Assembly (NCBI RefSeq): GCF_003967355.1
Contig: NZ_BIFH01000054.1
Span: forward strand, 1 to 64,000
From: Embleya hyalina
GTDB lineage: Bacteria; Actinomycetota; Actinomycetes; Streptomycetales; Streptomycetaceae
Length of the DNA stretch: 64,000 bases
Direction: 5' to 3'
Positions 1 to 13,114 of the stretch are shown here, piece after piece. The translations under genes were made by a program, and so were the position numbers. Position 1 is the stretch's first letter. Every line of letters starts with the position of its first letter. The notes under the pieces were generated by a model. It did not search any database. It was given only the letters and a program-made list of their open reading frames with translations, and had not been told where the DNA came from.

Positions 1-150
1 GTGGGTCGGATGGCCCGGAGCGAAGCGGAGGGACAGCCGGCCCCGAGCGAGGGGCCGCTTTTCTGCGGAGGAGCGAAGCGGGGGAGCAGAAAAGTGGTGC
101 CTCGCGAGCCGGCGCGGAGCGCCCAACAAGAAGCAACGCCGCCGACACGA

Positions 151-310
151 TTTCGGTCGGGTGTGTTGCTGCGGTTCCGGTTCGGGTCGGGTGTGTTGCT
201 GCGGTTCCGGTTCGGGTCGGGTGTGTTGCTGCGGTTCCGGTTCGGGTCGGGTGTGTTGTTGCGGTTCCGGTTCGGGTCGGGTGTGTTGCTGCGGTTCCGC
301 CCCGGGTCGG
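151..310. repeat. 30-bp tandem repeat, five units plus a partial sixth
   Basis: Five head-to-tail 30-bp units (starts near 151, 181, 211, 241, 271) built on TTCGGGTCGGGTGTGTTGCT plus GCGGTTCCGG, and a degenerate 10-base sixth. Units 2, 3 and 5 are almost identical; unit 4 has one C-to-T change and unit 1 differs at its first bases. Because 30 is divisible by 3 the array reads open in several frames, but the resulting Arg/Phe/Gly/Val peptide looks like a repeat artefact rather than a protein. Positions 1-150 and 311-454 show no gene; an inverted repeat CTTTTCTGC/GCAGAAAAG lies around 59-94. Confidence 0.9.
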
Positions 311-454
311 CTCTGATCCCGCGAATCCGACCTCCGCTCCACGCCATGCCCGTCGCTGCGCGTGGGTGTCTTCTCGACGTGGCGGGGTTCGGGGTCGACG
401 GGTGCGGGTTGCCCGGGGCGATCGGGCTCGCCGCGTACCCGCCGGCTACCGCCG

Positions 455-1807
455 CTACCGCACGCGTTTGACCAGCAGGGCCAGCAAGGCCCCCAGGAGC
501 GAGATGGCGGCGGCGAAGGCGAACAGGCCCTTGTAGCCGAAGTCCAGGTCGTCGACCAGGAAGGGGGCCAGGAACGGGGCGGCGATCTGGGGGCCGGCGT
601 TGGCTATGTTGATCAGGCCCATGTCCTTGCCGACGTCCTGGGGGCGGGGGAGTACCTGGGTGATCAGGGCCATGTCGACGGCCATGTACATGCCGAAGAA
701 CAGGCCGTTGGCGACCTGGAAGGCGATCATGCCGTCCTCGGTGGCCCAGATCATCGGGATCGCCAGGGACAGGGCCGCGCCGGCGCCGGAGGCGATCACG
801 AACGGCTTGACGCGGCCGACGCGGTCCACGATCGGGCCGATCACCACCGCCGCGACGATGGTCACCACCGCGTTGATCACCGTCAGGGTGCCCAGCTTGG
901 AGACGACCTCGCCCTGCGGGATCTTCACGTACATCAGCAGGATGAAGAAGTTGAACTGCAGCACCACCATGTACCCGAGCATCACGCCCAGGCGCGAGAG
1001 CAGGGCGATGAAGAAGTCGGCGTGCTCCCGCGGCGAGACCCAGAACCCCTTGACGAAGGCGACGAACGCGAACGGCTCGCGCGCCAGGTCCTTGGTGGAG
1101 CGGTCGGGGCTGACGATCACGAAGATCAGCGCGGCGGCCACCAGGATCGCGGCGATCAGGTAGAAGCCCTTGGCCCCGCCGTCGGACGGGTCGGCGAACC
1201 GGCCGTCGAAGCCGCCGATCCGCGCGTCGATCCCGATCATGCTCAGGTCGACGCCGGCCAGCAGCAGCGAGGCCACGATCGTGCCCACGGGGATGCCGAG
1301 GCCGATCATCGCGGAGAACCGGCCGTACTTGCTCGCCGGCACCCGGTCCGGCATGACCGCGGTCACCGCGGCCTGGTAGCCGTTCATGACGAACTGGATG
1401 AGGCCCCAGGTCAGCCCCACCACCGCGATCGAGTTCGCGTTGGCCTGGAAGCACAGCGCGGCGGCGCCGACGAGCGCGCAGAACAGGATGAAGGGCGAGC
1501 GCCGGCCGAATCGCGAGCGGGTGATGTCGGAGAGTTTGCCGAACAGCGGATTGCCGACCGTGGCGAACAGCGCGCCCCAGAAGATCGGCCACTTCAGCGC
1601 TTCCTGGTCGGGCACGCCCTTGATGTGGATGACCTGGATCGGGAGCAGGTACACCCCCACGCCCAGCCACAGCATGTAGAGCGCGATGTTGGCGACGGGC
1701 AACGTCGCGTAGAGCGGAGCGACCTTGTACCCGGTGTTCTCGGGGTCCGCGACGGACACCGGTGCCGGCGACGAGGAGCCGGGCTCCTCTGTGGTGGTCG
1801 AACTCAT
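455..1807 (-). CDS. MFS transporter, SLC45/GPH-like (probable sugar carrier)
   Basis: A 450-residue polytopic membrane protein with about 12 hydrophobic segments after a Ser/Thr/Pro-rich N-terminus. The cytoplasmic loop after the second helix carries RSRFGRRSPFI, the Arg-rich loop typical of SLC45/GPH-type sugar:cation carriers within the major facilitator superfamily. It lies divergently from a LacI-family regulator with a palindrome in the shared spacer, which suggests sugar-responsive control. The substrate cannot be deduced. The start is the first ATG after the spacer; no strong Shine-Dalgarno precedes it, so the start is less certain than the family. Confidence 0.85.
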   Translation of the reverse strand: MSSTTTEEPGSSSPAPVSVADPENTGYKVAPLYATLPVANIALYMLWLGVGVYLLPIQVIHIKGVPDQEALKWPIFWGALFATVGNPLFGKLSDITRSRFGRRSPFILFCALVGAAALCFQANANSIAVVGLTWGLIQFVMNGYQAAVTAVMPDRVPASKYGRFSAMIGLGIPVGTIVASLLLAGVDLSMIGIDARIGGFDGRFADPSDGGAKGFYLIAAILVAAALIFVIVSPDRSTKDLAREPFAFVAFVKGFWVSPREHADFFIALLSRLGVMLGYMVVLQFNFFILLMYVKIPQGEVVSKLGTLTVINAVVTIVAAVVIGPIVDRVGRVKPFVIASGAGAALSLAIPMIWATEDGMIAFQVANGLFFGMYMAVDMALITQVLPRPQDVGKDMGLINIANAGPQIAAPFLAPFLVDDLDFGYKGLFAFAAAISLLGALLALLVKRVR

Positions 1808-1957
1808 GTGGACCGTCCGATGGAGGGGATTCGAAACCCTCCCTGCACGGAGGTCCCGAATCGTTTGACGTGGTGTTGGGACCGGAGCCTAGGTGACACG
1901 AATAAGCAGGGGAATGGGTCCACAACGTGAAATCAGCCCGACTGGATAACGATTTGA

Positions 1958-1976
1958 TCGTTCAAGGCTTGAACGA
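1958..1976. promoter_or_regulatory. 19-bp perfect palindrome, candidate LacI-family operator
   Basis: TCGTTCAAG-G-CTTGAACGA is a perfect odd-centred palindrome in the roughly 400-bp spacer between the MFS carrier and the divergent LacI-family gene. Size and position fit an operator for that regulator. The same spacer (1808-2216) holds three shorter palindromes: CGCTGCGCAGCG at 1981-1992, TCACT-GCG-AGTGA at 1998-2010 and GACACGTGTC at 2024-2033. No other gene is visible in the spacer. Confidence 0.55.
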
Positions 1977-2216
1977 AGTGCGCTGCGCAGCGAATCGTCA
2001 CTGCGAGTGATCTTGTAACGACCGACACGTGTCAGTAGCGCATTCGAGCGATTACGGCCAAGGTTGTGCCGGCTAACCAAGCGGTAACGGATCGCGCGTC
2101 CCCGTGATCCGGTGGTCATCGGTTGCGCGCGGGCCGGCCCCGCGCGCGGGTGCGGTAGGGGGTGTCGTCGAGATGACGAGCACGAAGTCGGTCACTTGCC
2201 GCCCGGGGGGTCGCGG

Positions 2217-3233
2217 ATGAGCGTGCCGGAGGCGGGGGCCAAGCCCCCCACCAGTTCGGACGTCGCCCGACTCGCCGGCGTCTCCAGGTCCACCGTGAGC
2301 TACGTGCTCAACTCGCCGCCCGGGGTCCGGGTCAGCGCGCAGACCCGGGAGCGGGTGATGCTCGCCGTGCGCGAACTGGGCTACGCGCCCAGCGCGCCCG
2401 CCCGATCACTGCGCTCGGGCAACAGCGACGTGGTGCTCTTCCCGCTGCCGCTGCAACCCATGGGCCAACTCCTCGAGGCGTTCATCGACGAACTCACCGA
2501 GGCGCTGAACCGGCACGAGTTGAGCCTGCTCATCCACGCCGACCGCACCTCGCGCGGCGCGGACGCGGCCCGCCAGTGGGCCGCGCTGCGCCCGCTCGCG
2601 GTGATGGCGGAATCGAATCGGCTCACCGGAGGCGCGGTCGACGTACTCAAGCGGGCGGGGGTGCGGGCGATCTTCGCGTGGGGGCGCGAGGAGCACCCGG
2701 ACGTGCCCACCGCGATCTTCGACAACCGCGACACCGGCCGCGTCGCGGTGCGCCACCTCATCGACCGCGGCCACCGCCGGCTGGCCTGCCTGGTCCCGTC
2801 CGGGCCGTTGGCCTTCCTCGGCGAGGAGCGCTGGGCGGGCGCCCAGGCCGCCGCCGAGGACGCGGGTGTGTCGCTGCGCCGGGTGGACGTGGGCTACGTG
2901 CGCGAGGACGTGCTGGCGATCGTGCGCCAATGGCAGCGCGAGAGCGAGCCGCCCACCGCGGTCTTCGCCGGCAACGACGACTTCGCCCTGATGATCATCT
3001 CGGCGCTGCGCGAGTGCGGCTGGTCGGTGCCCGACGACATGGCCGTGGTCGGCGCCGACGACCTGCCGTTCTGCGACCTGGTCTGGCCGCGGCTGACCAG
3101 CGTCTCGATGCACACCCGGACGATGGGCTCCGGCGCCTCGGACGCGATCACCACGCTGATCCGGGGTCGCGACTACCGGCCCGGCGGGCGCATGGTCGTG
3201 CACCCGCGCGTGGTGGTCCGCGAATCCGGCTGA
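2217..3233 (+). CDS. LacI-family transcriptional regulator
   Basis: 338 residues. The N-terminal LacI helix-turn-helix is seen at about residues 14-60 (SSDVARLAGVSRSTVSYVLN, followed by the hinge segment ending in ARSLRSG). A periplasmic-binding-protein-like sensor domain follows, with the usual late motif VVGADDLPFCD. The ATG at 2217 begins just before the HTH and follows a G-rich stretch; upstream in-frame starts would add about 35 unrelated residues. It is probably the repressor of the divergent MFS gene and of itself; the effector is unknown. Confidence 0.9.
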   Translation: MSVPEAGAKPPTSSDVARLAGVSRSTVSYVLNSPPGVRVSAQTRERVMLAVRELGYAPSAPARSLRSGNSDVVLFPLPLQPMGQLLEAFIDELTEALNRHELSLLIHADRTSRGADAARQWAALRPLAVMAESNRLTGGAVDVLKRAGVRAIFAWGREEHPDVPTAIFDNRDTGRVAVRHLIDRGHRRLACLVPSGPLAFLGEERWAGAQAAAEDAGVSLRRVDVGYVREDVLAIVRQWQRESEPPTAVFAGNDDFALMIISALRECGWSVPDDMAVVGADDLPFCDLVWPRLTSVSMHTRTMGSGASDAITTLIRGRDYRPGGRMVVHPRVVVRESG

Positions 3234-3256
3234 GGCCGCCGAGCGTACATAAGGTG

Positions 3257-3290
3257 AAGGGTCCCGGAGCCGATCGGCTCCGGGACCCTT
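3257..3290. terminator. bidirectional terminator hairpin
   Basis: A perfect 34-base inverted repeat (each arm AAGGGTCCCGGAGCCGA or its complement) sits between the convergent LacI gene and bldD. It lacks a long U tract, as is common in high-GC actinobacteria. Confidence 0.8.
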
Positions 3291-3344
3291 CGGGTTCCCG
3301 CAAGGTTTTCCGTCTCGGCGAAGTCACGCTCCGCCGTCACGCCG

Positions 3345-3848
3345 TCACGCGTTGCTCTGGTGCTCCACGGCCCGACGCGCCTCCGGGTTGAGCACGCCCC
3401 ACCCGATCAGCTGCTCGGTCAGCACGCTCGGCGACTGGTCGTAGATCACGGCCAGGGTGCGCAGGTCGTCCTGGCGGATCGACAACACCTTGCCGTTGTA
3501 GTCGCCGCGCTGGCTCTGGATGGTCGCCGCGTAGCGCTGCAGCGGGCCGGCCTGGTCCGACGGGACCGTCTGCAGCCGCTCCAGGTCGAGCACCAGGCGC
3601 GGCGGCGGCTCGGCGGCGCCGTTCGGAGTGCCGCCGGGCAGCAGCTCCTGCACCGGGACGCCGTAGAAGTCGGCGAGCTCGGCGAGGCGCTGCACGGTTA
3701 CCGCACGGTCGCCGCGTTCGTACGAACCGACGACGACGGCCTTCCAGCGGCCCTGGGACTTCTCCTCGACGCCGTGCAGGGACAGGCCCTGCTGGGTCCG
3801 GATCGCGCGGAGCTTCGCCCCGAGCTGCTTGGCGTAGTCGCTGGACAT
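3345..3848 (-). CDS. bldD: BldD, c-di-GMP-responsive developmental repressor
   Basis: 167 residues, the usual BldD length. The N-terminal HTH_XRE DNA-binding domain covers about residues 7-70. The C-terminal domain has the complete c-di-GMP signature RGD-X8-RQDD at residues 114-128 (RGD 114-116, RQDD 125-128). Known role in Streptomyces: BldD bound to tetrameric c-di-GMP represses sporulation genes during vegetative growth. The conserved signature predicts the same ligand control here. The long upstream region (3849-4198) is consistent with a developmental promoter, and BldD is autoregulatory in S. coelicolor. Confidence 0.97.
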   Translation of the reverse strand: MSSDYAKQLGAKLRAIRTQQGLSLHGVEEKSQGRWKAVVVGSYERGDRAVTVQRLAELADFYGVPVQELLPGGTPNGAAEPPPRLVLDLERLQTVPSDQAGPLQRYAATIQSQRGDYNGKVLSIRQDDLRTLAVIYDQSPSVLTEQLIGWGVLNPEARRAVEHQSNA

Positions 3849-4198
3849 CTCGCTCCCAAAACAGGTGACTGACCGTGAAGGTCCACCGGTGGTTGGCCGA
3901 ACCGATGGGGTGGCTACCTCCGGGCCGGCTTTCTGTACCTCGAACTCTCCCCGAAGCTGCGAGGTTCGGCACGTCGCGACTGTCGCGTTTGGCCCGGTGG
4001 TGACTCATTGTGAGGTTACGCAGAGTAATTTGCGTCCGTCAAGCCGAACGGCCTACAAAGCCGGATTCATGCAGGTGAGAGGCACCTTTACGCGAGCTTC
4101 CACGGCATATGCCCCGGCTCGATCCGCCGGTCCGGGCGGCCGAAAGACTGATGATGGTGGCTGATACTGTGAGGGACGTACCCCGGCGTCCTTTAAAG
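3849..4198. other. bldD/pyrR divergent intergenic region
   Basis: No gene is visible in these 350 bases. It must hold the bldD promoter (minus strand) and the pyr operon promoter (plus strand). A GGTGACTCATTGTGAG element at 3999-4014 carries half-sites resembling BldD boxes (TCACC-type); this is a weak visual match only. Confidence 0.4.
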
Positions 4199-4870
<672 letters not shown>

Positions 4871-4873
4871 CCA

Positions 4874-5908
4874 GTGAAGCGCCACCTGATCTCGGCCGCG
4901 GACCTCACCCGCGACGACGCCATCCTGATCCTCGACACGGCCGAAGAACTCGCGCACATCGCCGAGCGGCCGATCAAGAAGCTGCCGACGCTGCGCGGCC
5001 GCACCGTGGTCAACCTGTTCTTCGAGGACTCCACCCGCACCCGGATCTCCTTCGAGGCCGCCGCCAAACGGCTGTCCGCCGACGTGATCAACTTCTCCGC
5101 CAAGGGCTCCTCGGTCTCCAAGGGCGAATCGCTCAAGGACACCGCGCTGACCCTGCAGGCGATGGGCGCCGACGCGGTGGTCATCCGCCACCACGCCTCC
5201 GGCGCGCCGCACCGCCTGGCCGGCTCCGGCTGGCTGCGCGGCTCGGTGGTCAACGCCGGCGACGGCACCCACGAGCACCCCACCCAGGCCCTGCTCGACG
5301 CGTTCACCATGCGCCGCAGGCTGGCCGGCGGCCGGGGCGACCTCGAAGGCCGCCGGATCACCCTCGTGGGCGACGTCCTGCACAGCCGCGTGGCCCGCTC
5401 CAACGTGCTCCTGCTCGCCACCCTCGGCGCCGAGGTCACCCTCGTCGCGCCGCCCACGCTGCTCCCGATCGGCGTGGAGACCTGGCCCTGCACGGTGTCC
5501 TACGACCTGGACGCGCCGCTGCCCAAGTCCGACGCGGTGATGATGCTGCGCGTGCAACGCGAGCGGATGAACGCCGCGTTCTTCCCCACCGAGCGCGAAT
5601 ACTCCCGCCGCTACGGCCTGGACCTGCGCCGCATGGCGATGCTCCCCGAGCACGCCATCGTGATGCACCCCGGCCCGATGAACCGCGGCATGGAGATCGC
5701 CGCCGACGTCGCCGACTCGACCCGCTCGACCATCGTCGAGCAGGTCACCAACGGCGTCAGCGTGCGCATGGCGGTCCTGTACCTGCTCCTGGGCGGCAAC
5801 GAACCGGCCCAGAGCACCCCCGGCGGCGTCACCGCGAACACCCCCAGCACCCCCGGCGCGGCGACCGCGTCGAACGGCCGCACCGGCACCGAGGAGATCG
5901 CCCAGTGA
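4874..5908 (+). CDS. pyrB: Aspartate carbamoyltransferase catalytic subunit
   Basis: 344 residues. It joins carbamoyl phosphate and aspartate, the committed step of UMP synthesis. The carbamoyl-phosphate site [13 protein letters not shown] is at about residues 50-62 and [11 protein letters not shown] at about 136-146. No pyrI regulatory subunit is present, as usual in actinobacteria. The last ~40 residues are a Pro/Thr/Ala-rich tail beyond the catalytic fold. The gene starts three bases after pyrR and its stop overlaps the pyrC GTG. Confidence 0.97.
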   Translation: MKRHLISAADLTRDDAILILDTAEELAHIAERPIKKLPTLRGRTVVNLFFEDSTRTRISFEAAAKRLSADVINFSAKGSSVSKGESLKDTALTLQAMGADAVVIRHHASGAPHRLAGSGWLRGSVVNAGDGTHEHPTQALLDAFTMRRRLAGGRGDLEGRRITLVGDVLHSRVARSNVLLLATLGAEVTLVAPPTLLPIGVETWPCTVSYDLDAPLPKSDAVMMLRVQRERMNAAFFPTEREYSRRYGLDLRRMAMLPEHAIVMHPGPMNRGMEIAADVADSTRSTIVEQVTNGVSVRMAVLYLLLGGNEPAQSTPGGVTANTPSTPGAATASNGRTGTEEIAQ

Positions 5909-7191
5909 GCACCTACCTGATCAAGGACGCCAGGATCCTCGGCGGCGACGCGCAGGACGTGCTCATCCGCGACGGCCTGATCGCCGGGATCGGCGCCGGC
6001 CTCGCCGCCGAGGACGCCACCGTCGTCGAAGCCGCCGGGCAGATCCTCCTGCCGGGCCTGGTCGACCTGCACACCCACCTGCGCGAGCCCGGTCGCGAGG
6101 ACGCCGAGACGGTGGCCACCGGCGCGAACGCCGCGGCCCTCGGCGGCTTCACCGCGGTGCACGCGATGGCCAACACCGACCCCGTCGCGGACACCGCCGG
6201 CACCGTCGAGCAGGTCTGGCGGCTCGGCCAGGAGAGCGGTCGTTGCGACGTGCACCCGGTCGGCGCGGTCACCGTCGGCCTGGCGGGCAAGCGCCTGGCC
6301 GAACTCGGCGCGATGGCCGACTCCGCCGCCCGCGTGCGGGTGTTCTCCGACGACGGCAAGTGCGTCGACGACGCGGTCATCATGCGCCGCGCGCTGGAGT
6401 ACGTGAAGGCGTTCGACGGCGTGGTCGCCCAGCACGCGCAGGAGCCCCGGCTGACCGAGGGCGCCCAGATGAACGAGGGCACCGTCTCCGGCGAACTGGG
6501 CCTGCGCGGCTGGCCCGCCGTCGCCGAGGAGTCGATCATCGCCCGCGACGTGCTGCTCACCGCGCACGTCGGCTCGCGCCTGCACGTGTGCCACGTCTCC
6601 ACCGCCGGTTCCGTGGAGATCCTGCGCTGGGCCAAGTCCAAGGGCTGGAACGTCACCGCCGAGGTCACCCCCCACCACCTGCTGCTCACCGACGAACTCG
6701 TGCGCAGCTACGACCCGGTCTACAAGGTCAACCCGCCGCTGCGCACCGCCGCCGACGTCGCCGCGCTGCGCGAGGCCCTCGCCGACGGCACGATCGACGC
6801 GGTCGCCACCGACCACGCCCCGCACCCCGGCGAGGACAAGGACTGCGAGTGGGCGGTCGCCGCGATGGGCATGCTCGGCCTGGAGACGGCGCTGTCGATC
6901 GTGCAGGAGACCATGGTCGACACCGGCCTGCTCGACTGGGCGGGCGTGGCCGACCGCATGTCCACCCGCCCCGCCGACATCGGCCGGCTCGACGGACACG
7001 GCCGCCCGATCGCCGTCGGCGAGCCCGCCAACCTGGTGCTGGTCGACCCGGGCGCACGGCGTACGGTCGAACCGTCCGAACTCGCCTCGCGCAGCCGTAA
7101 CACCCCCTACGCCGGTCTGGTCCTGCCCGGCAGGGTGGTCGCCACGTTCCTGCGCGGCGTACCCACGGTGATCGACGGGAAGCTCGCGTGA
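5905..7191 (+). CDS. pyrC: Dihydroorotase
   Basis: 428 residues, multifunctional (class I) dihydroorotase, cyclising carbamoyl-aspartate to dihydroorotate. The metal-binding [10 protein letters not shown] near residue 50 and the catalytic-Asp motif ATDHAPHP near residue 305 are intact. The GTG start lies in a 4-base GTGA overlap with the pyrB stop, implying translational coupling; the next gene starts in another GTGA overlap. Confidence 0.97.
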   Translation: MSTYLIKDARILGGDAQDVLIRDGLIAGIGAGLAAEDATVVEAAGQILLPGLVDLHTHLREPGREDAETVATGANAAALGGFTAVHAMANTDPVADTAGTVEQVWRLGQESGRCDVHPVGAVTVGLAGKRLAELGAMADSAARVRVFSDDGKCVDDAVIMRRALEYVKAFDGVVAQHAQEPRLTEGAQMNEGTVSGELGLRGWPAVAEESIIARDVLLTAHVGSRLHVCHVSTAGSVEILRWAKSKGWNVTAEVTPHHLLLTDELVRSYDPVYKVNPPLRTAADVAALREALADGTIDAVATDHAPHPGEDKDCEWAVAAMGMLGLETALSIVQETMVDTGLLDWAGVADRMSTRPADIGRLDGHGRPIAVGEPANLVLVDPGARRTVEPSELASRSRNTPYAGLVLPGRVVATFLRGVPTVIDGKLA

Positions 7192-7811
7192 CCTCAGGCA
7201 ACGCCCACCACGACCTGCTGCTGCTCGCCGCCGACCGCAAGTCGGCGGAGGTGACGGACTGGGGCGGTCGCATCCTCTGGATCGGCATCTGCCTCGTCTT
7301 CGTACTCGGCGTCTACCTGCTGATGTGGCGCGCCTGGAAGAAGCGCGGTCAACGCCAGGCCGCGCTGCCCGAGCCGCACACCGCGCCCGAGTCCGGCGCC
7401 GCGCCGCTGCTGCCGCCGCTGGTCGGCCGCTACTTCGGCAGCACCACGGCCGGCGACTGGCTGGACCGGGTGGTCGCGCACGGCCTGGGCACCCGCAGCC
7501 CGGTCGAGCTGACCCTGCGCGCCGACGGCCTGGTGGTCGAGCGACCCGCCGCGACCGACTTCTTCGTCCCCGCCGCCGCGCTCACCGGTGTACGGCACGA
7601 GAAGGGCATCGCCGGGAAGGTGCTGCCCGAGGGCGGCCTGCTGGTGATCACCTGGACGCACGGCGACACCACGCTCGACTCGGGTTTTCGCGGCGACCAC
7701 CCCGACGACCACGACGTGTGGATCGAGACCATCACCCGGCTGATCGCCGGGGATCCGCCGGCGACCGCCGGCGCGGCTGTAATGAACCACCAGGAAGGAT
7801 CGGTCACGTGA
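7188..7811 (+). CDS. Membrane-anchored protein embedded in the pyr operon
   Basis: 207 residues. One transmembrane helix at about residues 28-46 ([19 protein letters not shown]), a basic cytoplasmic edge, then a soluble domain of about 120 residues rich in beta-type sequence (possibly PH-like). The same slot between pyrC and carA holds such a protein in other streptomycetes, from memory. It overlaps both neighbours by 4 bases (GTGA), so it is translated with the biosynthetic genes. No catalytic motif is evident. Membrane tethering or regulation of the pathway is speculation. Confidence 0.85.
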   Translation: MTSGNAHHDLLLLAADRKSAEVTDWGGRILWIGICLVFVLGVYLLMWRAWKKRGQRQAALPEPHTAPESGAAPLLPPLVGRYFGSTTAGDWLDRVVAHGLGTRSPVELTLRADGLVVERPAATDFFVPAAALTGVRHEKGIAGKVLPEGGLLVITWTHGDTTLDSGFRGDHPDDHDVWIETITRLIAGDPPATAGAAVMNHQEGSVT

Positions 7812-8942
7812 CCGCAATGACCGGACGGGCCACGACGCCTGCGGTGCTCGTCCTCGAGGACGGACGCACATTCCGCGGCAGCGCCTACGGCGCGGTGGGG
7901 GAGACGTTCGGCGAGGCGGTGTTCTCCACCGGCATGTCGGGCTACCAGGAGACCCTGACCGACCCCTCGTACCACCGCCAGGTCGTGGTGATGACCGCCC
8001 CGCACGTCGGCAACACCGGCGTCAACGACGAGGACCCCGAGTCGTCCCGCATCCAGGTCTCCGGCTACGTCGTCCGCGACCCCGCCCGGGTGCCCTCCAA
8101 CCACCGCTCGCGCCGCTCGCTCGACGACGAACTGGTGCGCTACGGCGTGGTCGGCATCAGCGGTGTCGACACCCGCGCGCTGACCCGCCACCTGCGCGAG
8201 CGCGGCGCGATGCGGGTCGGCATCTTCTCCGGCGACGCCGCGCACGCCGACGAGGCCGCGCTGCTCGAACGGGTGCGCACCAGCCCCGAGATGGCCGGCG
8301 CCGACCTCGCCGAACAGGTCAGCACCGACGCCGCCTACGTGGTCCCCGCGATCGGCGCCAAGCGCTTCACCGTCGCCGCGCTCGACCTGGGCATCAAGGG
8401 CATGACCCCGCACCGGATGGCCGAGCGCGGCATCGAGGTGCACGTGCTGCCCGCGACCGCCACGCTGGAGGAGGTCAACGCCGTCGCCCCCGACGGGGTG
8501 TTCTTCTCCAACGGCCCCGGCGACCCGGCCACCGCGACCCACCAGATCGAGCTGCTGCGCGCCGTGCTGGACCAGGGCACCCCGTTCTTCGGGATCTGCT
8601 TCGGCAACCAGCTGTTCGGACGCGCGCTCGGCTTCGGCACCTACAAGCTCAAGTACGGCCACCGCGGCATCAACCAGCCCGTGCAGGACCGCACGACCGG
8701 CAAGGTCGAGATCACCGCGCACAACCACGGCTTCGCCGTGGACGCGCCGCTGGACGCCGTCTCGGACACCCCCTACGGGCGCGCCGAGGTCAGCCACGTG
8801 TGCCTCAACGACGACGTGGTCGAGGGTCTGCGGCTGCTCGACCGGCCCGCGTTCAGCGTGCAGTACCACCCGGAGGCGGCGGCCGGACCGCACGACTCCG
8901 CCTACCTGTTCGACCGTTTCGTCACGCTGATGGAGACCAAGA

Positions 8943-8950
<8 letters not shown>
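7808..8950 (+). CDS. carA: Carbamoyl-phosphate synthase small (glutaminase) subunit
   Basis: 380 residues. It hydrolyses glutamine and passes ammonia to CarB. The class-I amidotransferase nucleophile is in [15 protein letters not shown], the actinobacterial variant of GICLGHQ; the later catalytic His-Pro-Glu is seen in QYHPEA near the C-terminus. GTG 7808 is chosen because AGGAAGGA lies 8 bases upstream and it makes a GTGA overlap; ATG 7817 would be 17 bases away. Confidence 0.96.
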
Positions 8951-12254
<3,304 letters not shown>

Positions 12255-12262
12255 CGACACCG

Positions 12263-13114
12263 ATGGCACTTCCCCTGCAGGTGCAGGCGGAGATCGTCGG
12301 CCGCGAACCCGCGGGCGCGTACCACCGCCTGGTGCTGCGCGCCCCCGGGATCGCCGCCCGCGTCGAACCCGGTCACTTCGTCGCCGTGGCGATCGGCGGC
12401 GTGGACTCGGCGATGTTGCTGCGCCGCGCGTTCTCCATCCACCGCGCCGACCCGGCCGCCGAGACCATCGAGGTGGTCTTCGCCGAGGCCGGGCGCGGCA
12501 CCCGCGAATTGGCCCGCCTGCGGGTGGGCGACAGCGTGAATGTGGTCGCGCCGCTGGGCACGCCGTTCCCGCTGCCGGCCGAGCCGGTCAGCGCGGTGAT
12601 GGTGGCCGGCGGCTACGGCAGCGCGCCGATGTTCGCGCTCGCCGAGCGGATCGTCGCCGACGGCGGCTCGGTCGCCTTCGTGCTCGGCGCGGCGACCGCG
12701 CAGCGGCTGTACGGCGTGGACCAGGCGCAGGCGATCACCGAGGACGTGGTGGTCACCACCGACGACGGCTCGGAGGGTGTGCGCGGCTTCGTCACCGGGC
12801 CGCTGCCCGAGGTGCTGACCGCCGTGGAGGCCGACGTCGTCTACGCGTGCGGGCCGATGGGCATGCTGCGCGCGGTCACCGAGGTGGCGAGCGCGCACGA
12901 CGCCCGCGTGTTCACCGCGGTCGAGGAATCGATGGCGTGCGGCGTCGGGGTATGCATGACGTGCGTGCTCCCGGTGGTCGGCGACGACGGCGTCAGCCGG
13001 TTCGTCCGCTCGTGTGTGGACGGCCCGTGCTTCGACGGCACCAAGGTGCGCTGGGACGACGCCGGCACGATTCCGGCGGACATCGAGGGCGCAGCGGCGA
13101 TGGGAGCGCACTGA
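12263..13114 (+). CDS. pyrK: Dihydroorotate dehydrogenase B electron-transfer subunit (PyrK/PyrDII)
   Basis: 283 residues. A ferredoxin-reductase-like FAD/NAD module (RRAFSI flavin motif; CGPMGML nucleotide motif) is followed by a [2Fe-2S] cluster segment, ACGVGVCMTC plus two further cysteines about 20 residues later. It links PyrD to NAD+, defining a class 1B dihydroorotate dehydrogenase. The stop overlaps the pyrD ATG by one base (TGATG). Confidence 0.94.
   Translation: MALPLQVQAEIVGREPAGAYHRLVLRAPGIAARVEPGHFVAVAIGGVDSAMLLRRAFSIHRADPAAETIEVVFAEAGRGTRELARLRVGDSVNVVAPLGTPFPLPAEPVSAVMVAGGYGSAPMFALAERIVADGGSVAFVLGAATAQRLYGVDQAQAITEDVVVTTDDGSEGVRGFVTGPLPEVLTAVEADVVYACGPMGMLRAVTEVASAHDARVFTAVEESMACGVGVCMTCVLPVVGDDGVSRFVRSCVDGPCFDGTKVRWDDAGTIPADIEGAAAMGAH

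Noticed and set aside
1-471. 156-codon open frame across the 30-bp repeats
   Set aside because: Arg/Phe/Gly/Val peptide imposed by the repeat, no RBS, and the 3' part overlaps the MFS gene.
1822-1840. GAGGG-GATTCGAAA-CCCTC hairpin resembling a tRNA T-arm, upstream of the MFS gene
   Set aside because: No D-arm, anticodon arm or acceptor strand is found on either side; a lone T-arm-like hairpin is expected by chance in this base composition.
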